This document shows, in pieces, positions 1 through 5,668 of a stretch of 10,937 bases of DNA. Made by a program: the position numbers and the translations under genes. The notes under the pieces were generated by a model that did not search any database, had not been told where the DNA came from, and worked only from the letters and a program-made list of their open reading frames with translations. The stretch covers positions 1 to 10,937 of the forward strand of contig JAAXZP010000060.1 of NCBI GenBank assembly GCA_012719815.1. The letters are read 5' to 3'. The stretch is from Christensenellaceae bacterium. Lineage in GTDB: Bacteria > Bacillota > Clostridia > Christensenellales > SZUA-584. How positions within the stretch are numbered: the stretch's first letter is position 1; each line of letters begins with the position of its first letter.

Positions 1-86
1 TAAACGGGCGGCCCCGCCGCAAGCTCGGTTACCGTACCCCGGAGGAACTGTTCGAGGCGTTCCTGGACAAGGTTTACACCGCCTGA
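1..86 (+). CDS. IS30-family transposase, C-terminal end only (partial)
   Basis: An open frame enters from the left edge (first full codon at 3) and stops at TGA 84-86. The 27 visible residues include NGRPRRKLGYRTPEELFEAF. This matches the typical end of IS30-type DDE transposases, which finish with an N-x-R-P-R-K-x-L-G-Y-x-T-P-x-E motif just after the catalytic glutamate region. The catalytic core is outside the window, so intactness cannot be judged. A likely IS terminal inverted repeat follows about 25 bases downstream, which supports the call. The family assignment rests on this short motif alone. A phage or other integrase relative is less likely, because the LGYRTP signature is characteristic of IS30. 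Confidence 0.75.
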   Translation, partial: NGRPRRKLGYRTPEELFEAFLDKVYTA

Positions 87-111
87 ATAAACATCTCCCA
101 TTCTACTACAA

Positions 112-139
112 CTGTCCAACTTGCATTTGCAATTTACGA
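112..139. mobile_element. Probable right terminal inverted repeat of the IS30-type element
   Basis: Just after the transposase stop lies a segment with the purine/pyrimidine pattern seen at IS30-family ends (ttgcatttgcaatttac at 121-137, preceded by tgtccaac). Its partner inverted repeat is off the left edge, so the exact boundary and target duplication cannot be checked. Base composition turns strongly AT-rich directly after it (140-188), which fits a junction between the IS and host intergenic DNA. The placement is an inference from position and resemblance. Confidence 0.4.
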
Positions 140-178
140 ATTTTTTTATATTTAGCAAATAGGCGAAATAAATTTCGA

Positions 179-219
179 TTAAAAAAAAGAAGGCATAAAA
201 TGAACTATCAAATGCCTTC
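179..219 (-). terminator. Intrinsic terminator of the tRNA-Ser gene
   Basis: Read on the minus strand, an 8-bp perfect stem (GAAGGCAT 212-219 with ATGCCTTC 189-196) is followed at once by a run of eight or more T residues (179-188). It lies about 33 bases past the tRNA 3' end. A second perfect 7-bp hairpin (225-231 with 241-247, TTACCCC/GGGGTAA) sits between the tRNA and this terminator. It has no T-run and may be a processing or 3'-protective structure. Confidence 0.8.
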
Positions 220-251
220 CTTTGTTACCCCTAAAAGCTTGGGGTAATTTT

Positions 252-345
252 TGGCGGAGAAGGCGGGATTTGAACCCGCGCACCGGTTACCCCGATCTAC
301 TCCCTTAGCAGGGGAGCCCCTTCAGCCGTACTTGGGTACTTCTCC
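252..345 (-). tRNA. tRNA-Ser (anticodon GCU)
   Basis: On the minus strand the acceptor arms GGAGAAG (345-339) and CTTCTCC pair perfectly. They are followed by discriminator G and an encoded CCA (254-252). The anticodon loop reads CTGCTAA, giving anticodon GCT (plus positions 307-309), which decodes AGC/AGU serine codons. The T arm carries GGTTCAAATCC. A long variable arm between the anticodon and T stems makes it a class II tRNA, as expected for serine. The 94-base length including CCA is normal. It has its own promoter and terminator, so it is a single-gene unit. Confidence 0.97.
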
Positions 346-366
346 AAAAGCTCAAAAAGCTAGTTT

Positions 367-395
367 ATTATAAGAGATGAAAATCGCGTTGTCAA
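367..395 (-). promoter_or_regulatory. Perfect consensus sigma-A/sigma-70 promoter for tRNA-Ser
   Basis: On the minus strand TTGACA (395-390) and TATAAT (372-367) are separated by exactly 17 bases. Both hexamers match the consensus at all six positions. The tRNA 5' end at 345 lies 22 bases past the -10 box, leaving a 5' leader of roughly 15 bases for RNase P removal. Promoters this close to consensus are typical of stable-RNA genes. Confidence 0.88.
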
Positions 396-397
396 TA

Positions 398-455
398 CAA
401 AACGCGGCTGCTGTATTATGCTGTTTCTTCCACGCATATATCGAAACTAGCCGCG
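398..455 (-). terminator. Possible weak terminator of yqeY
   Basis: On the minus strand CGCGGCT (455-449), which overlaps the yqeY stop codon, can pair over 7 bp with AGCCGCG (409-403). TTTTGT follows directly. The intervening 39 bases are long for a terminator loop but contain a nested TATGC/GCATA stem. The T-run leads straight into the -35 box of the tRNA promoter, so termination here would also insulate the tRNA gene. The evidence is the pairing only. Confidence 0.3.
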
Positions 456-896
456 CGTCAGCTCATCCACGAGCCTGTTGACCATCTTGCCGTCGGCTTT
501 GCCTTTCAATACGGGCATCACGGCCTTCATGATGTTGCCCTTGTCTTTGGGCGAGGGCTTTTCGATGCCGAGCTGCATCAGCACTTTTTTAATCTCCGCA
601 CGCACTTCGTCCTCGCTCATCAGCTTCGGCACGAACTCCGAGTATATGCTGATTTTAAGACGGTTCTCTTCGATGATGTCCGTGCGGGATGCAGGCGCGG
701 AGTCAAGGGCTTCCTGCGCCTCCTTGATCTCCTTGAAAACGACCGCGTTTTCCTCTTCTTCCGTAAGGTCCGCCCGTTTGTCGATGGCTTTCTTCTTCAG
801 CGCGGCGAGCAGCATCGACAGCGCTTCCTTGCGCGGGGCGTCTCCCGCCTTCATGGCCTTTATCATTTCCTGTCGTACCAGCTCAATCTTGCTCAT
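447..896 (-). CDS. yqeY: GatB/YqeY domain protein
   Basis: This encodes a 149-residue, mostly helical cytosolic protein of the YqeY family, which resembles the tail domain of GatB, the tRNA-dependent amidotransferase subunit. The cellular role is not well defined, though tRNA binding is often proposed. The hallmark C-terminal region is present: PSPKDKGNIMKAVMP followed by LKGKADGKMVNRLV, matching the family's K-G-x-A-D-G-K-x-V-N motif. The N-terminal half is charged and helical (SKIELVRQEMIKAMKAGD). I chose the ATG at 896 because the family starts with this MSKIELVRQ-type sequence and a purine-rich GAAAGAGAG lies just upstream. The upstream TTG extension to 1016 is non-coding in character and overlaps the promoter. 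In many Firmicutes yqeY follows rpsU; here it stands alone. Confidence 0.92.
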   Translation of the reverse strand: MSKIELVRQEMIKAMKAGDAPRKEALSMLLAALKKKAIDKRADLTEEEENAVVFKEIKEAQEALDSAPASRTDIIEENRLKISIYSEFVPKLMSEDEVRAEIKKVLMQLGIEKPSPKDKGNIMKAVMPVLKGKADGKMVNRLVDELTRG

Positions 897-933
897 ATTT
901 CGTTTCTCTCTTTCAATTAGATTTACGAAATTG

Positions 934-942
934 ATTATACCA
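934..942 (-). promoter_or_regulatory. Extended -10 promoter of yqeY
   Basis: On the minus strand TGGTATAAT (942-934) is a perfect -10 hexamer with the TG of an extended -10 element. The expected -35 position (about 962-957) is poor (TCTTCA), which is common for extended -10 promoters. The -10 lies 38 bases upstream of the ATG at 896. Its position rules out the longer in-frame reading of yqeY. Confidence 0.6.
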
Positions 943-1078
943 TATTTTTGGCCGTATGAAGAACTTCCATTAATCAAAGTTTCCTTTAGGCGGTAGCGCT
1001 TGTTTATTTTGGACAAGCATATTCGCTATGGATATTTTGGATAATGAAAATTATTCTGCATATTTATTAAAAAGCACA

Positions 1079-1107
1079 TTGACAAACGTATGAGCATCTG
1101 ATAGTAT
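1079..1107 (+). promoter_or_regulatory. Promoter of the ilv/cimA/leuB operon
   Basis: TTGACA (1079-1084) is a perfect -35 box. After a 17-base spacer, TAGTAT (1102-1107) is a 4/6 -10 box. Transcription would start near 1114, just upstream of the T-box Stem I. The stretch 897-1078 between this promoter and yqeY holds only AT-rich intergenic sequence and a small GCTTGT/ACAAGC hairpin (998-1018). No other gene is visible there. Confidence 0.7.
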
Positions 1108-1113
1108 TACACT

Positions 1114-1372
1114 AATTTAAAAGCGTTGATGGAGACAGGTTTGGCGTAGGTCATTTGCAGAGAGCCGGTGGTGGGTGAAAACCGGTAATGCCGCGGCAAA
1201 CGAATCCCTCCGGAGCTGCGTGTCGAATCAGAGTAGACATAGCCGGGTGGTCCCGTTACAGGCCAGGGCTTGTTGGAGCCTGATAGAGCGGCCTTATTTA
1301 AGGCAAGATGAGTGGTACCGCGGAGTTGTTAGCAACTGCGTCTCTTCAAGTAGAGGAGCATGCAGTTTTTTT
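1114..1372 (+). ncRNA. T-box riboswitch leader, probable tRNA-Ile sensor
   Basis: The leader senses uncharged tRNA and allows read-through into the biosynthetic operon. Stem I is visible: the lower helix pairs 1136-1144 with 1210-1218, the middle helix TTTGC 1154-1158 pairs with GCAAA 1196-1200, then comes the AGAGAG internal loop (1159-1164), and the apical CCGG pairs 1165-1168 with 1182-1185 around a GGTGGGTGAAAA-type loop. The specifier loop 3' strand (1201-1209, cgaatccct) gives ATC (Ile, 1204-1206) as the best codon. Further hairpins lie at 1243-1255, 1259-1282 and 1291-1304. The T-box core TGGTACCGCGG is at 1313-1323. Its TGGT would pair with a tRNA ending ACCA, so discriminator A, as in Ile/Leu/Val. 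This excludes serine (G), which the overlapping TCC reading would need. The antiterminator pairs GATGAG (1307-1312) with CTCTTC (1342-1347). Confidence 0.93.
1335..1372 (+). terminator. Regulated terminator of the T-box leader
   Basis: ACTGC (1335-1339) pairs with GCAGT (1362-1366) and CTCT (1342-1345) pairs with AGAG (1352-1355). The run of seven T residues is at 1366-1372. The CTCT strand and the ACTGC strand are both needed by the antiterminator as well, so the two folds exclude each other, which is the normal T-box switch. Confidence 0.82.
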
Positions 1373-1400
1373 ATTATAGGATTTGAGAAAGGAGCGCAAT

Positions 1401-1907
1401 ATGCAGCAGCGAGTCATTTCATTCATCGTATCCAATCAGCCTGGTGTCCTGTGCCGCATATCGGGGCTAATCAGCCGCCGCGGCTTCAATATCGACAGCC
1501 TGACGGTAGGCGTTACCAGCGACCCGGCCCTTTCGCGCATGACCATCGTCATGTCCGCTGATGATGCGGTAATCGAGCAGGTCATCAAGCAGCTCGACAA
1601 GCTGCTGGATGTGAAAGCCATCAAGGAAATACCGCAGGAGCAGGGCACGCTGCGCGAAATCGCGCTGGTCAAGGTCAATATGTCCGGTATTAACAGGATA
1701 GATTTCATGAAGGAAGTGAGCGAGCGCGGCGGCATTGTGCTGGACATCGGCGAGACCACGGCAACGGTGCAGTTTACCGGCACCATCGCGTTCATCAACG
1801 AGTGCGTCGATATGCTCCGCAAATACGGCATCGTGGAGGTGGCGCGCACCGGCATGGTGGCGCTGGAGCGCGGCGACACGCGACTCATTGACTGCGCTCA
1901 GCTGTGA
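1401..1907 (+). CDS. ilvN: Acetolactate synthase (AHAS) small regulatory subunit
   Basis: This 168-residue regulatory subunit of acetohydroxyacid synthase activates the catalytic subunit IlvB (encoded last in this operon) and mediates valine feedback. An N-terminal ACT domain spans about residues 4-78 with the signature NQPGVLCRISGL then RRGFNIDSL. The valine-site residues N12, G15 and N30 are intact, so feedback inhibition is probably kept. The C-terminal half (about 85-160) is the usual IlvN C domain (LREIALVKVN, then VQFTG). The ATG at 1401 is preceded by AAAGGAG (1388-1394). An in-frame TTG at 1383 would leave that site inside the gene and adds nothing conserved. It is the first gene after the T-box. 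The position is unusual because ilvN normally follows ilvB directly. The C-terminus is compact, ending CAQL. Confidence 0.95.
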   Translation: MQQRVISFIVSNQPGVLCRISGLISRRGFNIDSLTVGVTSDPALSRMTIVMSADDAVIEQVIKQLDKLLDVKAIKEIPQEQGTLREIALVKVNMSGINRIDFMKEVSERGGIVLDIGETTATVQFTGTIAFINECVDMLRKYGIVEVARTGMVALERGDTRLIDCAQL

Positions 1908-1937
1908 CGACGGTTAATCAGCTGTAATAACGGTTAT
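1898..1937 (+). repeat. Imperfect 20-bp tandem repeat across the ilvN stop codon
   Basis: Units 1898-1917 and 1918-1937 share 16 of 20 bases. Each begins tcagctgt and contains acggtta. The first copy supplies the last codons and stop of ilvN (CAG CTG TGA). The second repeats the same text with TAA in the intergenic gap before ilvC. It looks like a local duplication at the gene end that left ilvN unchanged. Confidence 0.6.
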
Positions 1938-1968
1938 AAAATCATATCAAATATAAGGAGAGAGAACA

Positions 1969-2970
1969 GTGGCGAAGTTGTATTATCAGTCGGATTGCCA
2001 GAGGGAGTATCTGGCGGACAAAACGGTTGCGATTATTGGCTTTGGTAGCCAGGGTCACGCGCATGCGCTGAACCTCAAGGATTCCGGTCACAAGGTCATC
2101 GTCGGCCTGTACGAAGGCTCGCGTTCCTGGGCGAAGGCCGAAGCGCAGGGGCTGAAAGTTGCGACGGCTGCGGACGCGGCCAAAATGGCGGACGTCATCA
2201 TGATGCTGGTAAACGATGAGCTGCAGCCCAAAATATACGAAGAATCCATACTTCCCAACCTGACGGAAAGCAAATATCTGGCGTTTGCCCACGGTTTCAA
2301 CATCCATTACGGGCAGATTAAGCCGCCTGCAAACATGGGCGTGTTCATGGTTGCGCCAAAAGGGCCGGGCCATACCGTGCGCAGCGAATACGTGGAAGGC
2401 AGGGGCGTGCCGTGCCTGATCGCGGTACATCAGGACCCCTCCGGCGATACGCTTCAGGTGGGCCTTGCATATGCCGAAGGCATTGGCGGTGCGCGCGCCG
2501 GCATACTCGCCACCACGTTCCGCGAAGAGACGGAGACGGACCTCTTCGGCGAACAGGCGGTGCTGTGCGGCGGCGTTTCCGAGCTGATGAAGGCGGGTTT
2601 CGACACGCTTGTTGAGGCGGGTTACTCTCCGGAGAGCGCTTACTTCGAATGCATCCACGAGATGAAGCTCATCGTCGACATGATCAACAAGGGCGGCCTT
2701 TCTTACATGCGATATTCCATCAGCGACACCGCGGAGTTCGGCGATTATTCCGTCGGCCGCCGCATCATCACGGAAGAGACGCGCAAGGAGATGAAGAAAG
2801 TATTAAAGGAGATCCAGGAAGGCGTATTCGCCAGCCGCTGGATCGCGGAGAACAAGGCGGGCCGGGCGGCGTTCAACGCGCGGCGGCGCATCGAGCGCGA
2901 GCTGCCTGTCGAGAAAGTGGGCAAGGAGCTGCGCAAGCTGATGCCCTGGCAGGAGGAGCCCGAATTTTAG
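1969..2970 (+). CDS. ilvC: Ketol-acid reductoisomerase, class I (short form)
   Basis: This enzyme converts 2-acetolactate and 2-aceto-2-hydroxybutyrate to the dihydroxy acids, using NAD(P)H and Mg2+. The 333-residue length fits class I. The Rossmann motif GFGSQGHAHALNLKDSG starts at residue 24. Catalytic and metal residues are visible: H108 (AHGFNIH), K131 (APKGPGH), D191 and E195 (TDLFGEQ), E227 and E231 (FECIHEMK), and S252 (RYSIS). The start is GTG at 1969, preceded by AAGGAG (1955-1960) at a normal distance; no upstream in-frame ATG fits. The gene lies 61 bases after ilvN and 48 before cimA. The cofactor-specificity loop reads GLYEGSRSW, with Tyr where many NADPH enzymes have Arg but with the Ser residues kept. 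NADPH is the likely cofactor, not proven. Confidence 0.97.
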   Translation: MAKLYYQSDCQREYLADKTVAIIGFGSQGHAHALNLKDSGHKVIVGLYEGSRSWAKAEAQGLKVATAADAAKMADVIMMLVNDELQPKIYEESILPNLTESKYLAFAHGFNIHYGQIKPPANMGVFMVAPKGPGHTVRSEYVEGRGVPCLIAVHQDPSGDTLQVGLAYAEGIGGARAGILATTFREETETDLFGEQAVLCGGVSELMKAGFDTLVEAGYSPESAYFECIHEMKLIVDMINKGGLSYMRYSISDTAEFGDYSVGRRIITEETRKEMKKVLKEIQEGVFASRWIAENKAGRAAFNARRRIERELPVEKVGKELRKLMPWQEEPEF

Positions 2971-3018
2971 GCCGCTGCCGGTTTCGTCCGCTGATAATGC
3001 TTCGGTAAGGAGTGGACA

Positions 3019-4575
3019 ATGGGAGTTAAGATAGATATATTCGATTCTACGCTGAGAGACGGCGCCCAGGCGCGCGGCATAAACTTTTCTCTGTCCGACA
3101 AGATGCATATGCTGGCGCTGTTGGACGATCTGGGCGTGGATTATATCGAGGCGGGCAACCCCGCTTCCAATCCCAAAGAGCGCAAGTTCTTTGAGGAAGC
3201 GAATAAAACGGAGTTAAAGCACGCCAAGCTGGTAGCGTTCGGCAGCACGCGGCGCAAGAACACGCCGGTGGAAGAGGACGCCGGCGTCAAGGCGCTGATG
3301 GACGCGGGCACGGGCGCGGTAGCGGTGTTCGGCAAAGCGTGGGACCTGCACGCGCTGGAGGTTATCGGCACCACGCTGGAAGAGAACTTAAACATGATCT
3401 ACGATACGCTGCTCTACTTGAAGCAGAGCGGCCGCGAGGTGATATTCGACGCCGAGCACTTCTTTGACGGCTACAAGGCCAACCCCGATTACGCGCTGAA
3501 AGTGCTCAAAACGGCAGCGCGCGCGGGTGCGGACACCATCGTGCTGTGCGATACCAACGGCGGCACCATGCCGCACGAGCTGGAAGAGGCGGTGAAAGCG
3601 TCGCTTAACGCGGTAGACGTGAAGCTCGGCATTCACGCACACAACGATACCGAACTGGCGGTGGCCAACTCCATTATCGCGGTTCGGCTGGGCGTAAGGC
3701 ACGTGCAGGGCACGCTGCTGGGCTACGGCGAGCGCAGCGGCAACGCGCGGCTGTCGTCCATCATACCCAACCTGCAGCTCAAGATGGGCTATGAGTGCAT
3801 CGGGGACAACATCTCCAAGCTGTATGCACTGGCGCGCGAAGCGGCGGAGATCACCAACCTGCCGTTCGACGAAACGCTGCCGTATGTGGGGCGCAACGCG
3901 TTCGCGCACAAGGGCGGCATGCATATCGACGGGCTGTGCAAAGCCAAGGGCAGCTTCGAGCACATCGAGCCGTCGCTGGTGGGCAACAGCCGCGAATTCC
4001 TGCTGTCCGAAGTGGCGGGGCGAACCGCGATGGCGGAGAAGCTCAAGGACGTATTCCCCGAGGTGGCGGCGGACAAGGAGAAGGTGGGCCGCCTGGTGGA
4101 TAAGCTCAAGATGCTGGAGAGCGAAGGTTACAGCTTCGAGGGCGCGGAGAGCAGCTTCCGCCTGTTCGTGATGAAAGAACTGGGGCTGCGCAAGCCGAAA
4201 TTCTCGCTGGTGCACTTCAAGGTGAATGACGAGCCGTCGTACGCGGAGACGTTTGGCGTGCATGCGGTGGTCAAGGTGGACGTGAACGGCGAGACGCGCA
4301 TGGCAGCGGCGGAAGGCAACGGTCCGGTGAACGCGCTGGACAAAGCGCTGCGCGAGGCGCTGGGGGCGTTCTTCCCGGAGCTTAAGCAGGTGACATTGAC
4401 GGACTACCGCGTGCGCGTGCTGAACAGCGAAGCTGCCACGGCAGCGCGGGTGCGCGTCGTCATCGAGTCCAGCGACGGCAGGGAGTTCTGGCGCACCATG
4501 GGTGTATCGTCGGACGTCATCGAGGCGAGCCTGTATGCCCTGATCGACTCCATCGACCATGTGCTGCTGAAATAA
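3019..4575 (+). CDS. cimA: (R)-citramalate synthase
   Basis: This enzyme condenses pyruvate with acetyl-CoA to (R)-citramalate, the entry step of the threonine-independent isoleucine route. The 518 residues match the long CimA family, which is related to LeuA. Domains in order: a TIM-barrel catalytic domain (about 1-270) with STLRDGAQARG (10-20), FGSTRRK (74-80), DAEHFFDGYKANPDYA (144-159), LCDTNGG (176-182), the metal-binding HAHND (206-210) and GYGERSGN (235-242); a linker with FAHKGGMHIDG (295-305); and a C-terminal LeuA-type dimer/allosteric domain (about 385-518), where isoleucine feedback would act. The blocks DAEHFFDGYK and NPxSNPKE are typical of CimA and not of isopropylmalate or homocitrate synthases. 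TAAGGAG (3006-3012) supports the ATG. The gene is 22 bases upstream of leuB, whose product acts later on the same pathway. Confidence 0.92.
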   Translation: MGVKIDIFDSTLRDGAQARGINFSLSDKMHMLALLDDLGVDYIEAGNPASNPKERKFFEEANKTELKHAKLVAFGSTRRKNTPVEEDAGVKALMDAGTGAVAVFGKAWDLHALEVIGTTLEENLNMIYDTLLYLKQSGREVIFDAEHFFDGYKANPDYALKVLKTAARAGADTIVLCDTNGGTMPHELEEAVKASLNAVDVKLGIHAHNDTELAVANSIIAVRLGVRHVQGTLLGYGERSGNARLSSIIPNLQLKMGYECIGDNISKLYALAREAAEITNLPFDETLPYVGRNAFAHKGGMHIDGLCKAKGSFEHIEPSLVGNSREFLLSEVAGRTAMAEKLKDVFPEVAADKEKVGRLVDKLKMLESEGYSFEGAESSFRLFVMKELGLRKPKFSLVHFKVNDEPSYAETFGVHAVVKVDVNGETRMAAAEGNGPVNALDKALREALGAFFPELKQVTLTDYRVRVLNSEAATAARVRVVIESSDGREFWRTMGVSSDVIEASLYALIDSIDHVLLK

Positions 4576-4597
4576 CACCAAAACGAGGAGAATCCGC

Positions 4598-5668
4598 ATG
4601 AGTTATCATATCGCCGTAATACCGGGCGACGGCATCGGCCCGGAGGTGATACGGGAGACCGTCCGCGTGCTGGACTGTGTTTCCCAAAAATTCGGCTTTA
4701 CGCTAAACTATACGCAATACCTCGCGGGGGGCTGCGCTATCGACGCGACGGGCAAGCCGCTGCCCGATGAGACGCTTGAGGGCGCGCTTGCGAGCGACGC
4801 GGTGCTGCTGGGGGCGGTGGGCGGCGAGAAATGGGATACGCTGCCTTCGGATATGCGGCCTGAAAAAGCATTGCTGGGGCTGCGCGCCGGGCTGGGCCTG
4901 TTCGCGAACCTAAGACCCGCGGTGCTGTTCGAGCAGCTGGCGGCGGCGTGCCCGTTGAAGCCGGAGCTGACGGCCGGCGGTCTTGACATACTCGTTGTCC
5001 GCGAACTGACGGGCGGCATCTATTTCGGTAAAAAAGAGCGCGGCGAAAACTACGCCTATGATACCATGAGCTATACGGAGGACGAGGTCCGGCGCATCGC
5101 GCACGTCGCGATGAAGGCGGCGATGGGGCGCAGCAGAAAGGTGACCAGCGTGGACAAGGCGAACATACTGGAATCCTCGCGGCTGTGGCGCCAGGTGGTC
5201 ACCGAGGTGGCGGAAGAATACCCGGAAGTTACGCTGTCCCACATGTACGTGGACAACGCTGCGATGCAGCTTGTCAGGAACCCCAAGCAGTTCGATGTCA
5301 TCGTGACGGAGAACATGTTTGGCGACATACTGTCCGACGAGGCGGCGATGATCACCGGATCCATCGGCATGCTGCCCTCCGCGAGCCTGGGAGAGGGCAC
5401 GCGCGGCATGTACGAACCGGTACACGGTTCCGCGCCGGACATCGCGGGCCAAGGCATCGCGAACCCGCTGGCTACGATACTGTCCGCCGCGATGATGCTG
5501 CGCTATTCGCTGGGGCAGGAAGACGCCGCGAAGGCCGTTGAGGCTGCGGTGGACGCCGCGCTTTTCGGCGGCGCCCGCACAAAGGACATCGCACTTGAAG
5601 GCGAAGCGGTGCTGTCCACCGCCGAGATGGGGGACTGCGTGCTCGCCGCACTGGAGGGATTAGCATGA
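4598..5668 (+). CDS. leuB: 3-isopropylmalate dehydrogenase (also expected to act on methylmalate)
   Basis: This cytosolic NAD-dependent oxidative decarboxylase of the leucine pathway also oxidises (2R,3S)-3-methylmalate to 2-oxobutyrate in the citramalate route. The 356 residues are full length. Visible motifs are GDGIGPEV (10-17), substrate arginines R96 (GLRAGL), R106 (NLRP) and R135 (VRELTGG), Y142, K187, and metal aspartates D219, D243 and D247 (GDILSDEA). The NAD-site sequence is EPVHGSAPDIAG (273-284) followed by N289. GAGGAG lies 9 bases before the ATG. The stop overlaps the ilvD start in ATGA, indicating translational coupling. Without leuA, leuC or leuD beside it and with cimA directly upstream, a role in isoleucine synthesis as well as leucine synthesis is likely. 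The dual role is inference. Confidence 0.95.
   Translation: MSYHIAVIPGDGIGPEVIRETVRVLDCVSQKFGFTLNYTQYLAGGCAIDATGKPLPDETLEGALASDAVLLGAVGGEKWDTLPSDMRPEKALLGLRAGLGLFANLRPAVLFEQLAAACPLKPELTAGGLDILVVRELTGGIYFGKKERGENYAYDTMSYTEDEVRRIAHVAMKAAMGRSRKVTSVDKANILESSRLWRQVVTEVAEEYPEVTLSHMYVDNAAMQLVRNPKQFDVIVTENMFGDILSDEAAMITGSIGMLPSASLGEGTRGMYEPVHGSAPDIAGQGIANPLATILSAAMMLRYSLGQEDAAKAVEAAVDAALFGGARTKDIALEGEAVLSTAEMGDCVLAALEGLA

Noticed and set aside
897..1016. Upstream extension of yqeY from a TTG at 1016
   Set aside because: The extra 40 residues are unlike the family. The stretch contains the extended -10 promoter and is AT-rich intergenic DNA. The ATG at 896 matches the family start.
1205..1207. TCC (Ser) as the T-box specifier, which would link the leader to the nearby tRNA-Ser gene
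   Set aside because: The T-box TGGT pairs with discriminator A, while tRNA-Ser here carries G. The operon genes are branched-chain, not serine-related.
1383..1400. TTG at 1383 as the start of ilvN
   Set aside because: It places the AAAGGAG site inside the gene and adds six non-conserved residues. The ATG at 1401 is ideally spaced.
1175..1561. Plus-strand 128-codon open frame that could be read as a leader peptide or small gene
   Set aside because: It runs through the T-box structure and then out of frame into ilvN. No ribosome binding site precedes it, and the translation has no family character.
3388..4599. A 403-codon open frame on the minus strand opposite cimA, and similar long antisense frames at 5472-6830, 5713-7218 and 7235-8410
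   Set aside because: They lie wholly or almost wholly opposite strongly conserved enzyme genes. Their translations are rich in Arg, His and Ala with no recognisable motif, and they arise from the GC-rich codon pattern of the true genes.
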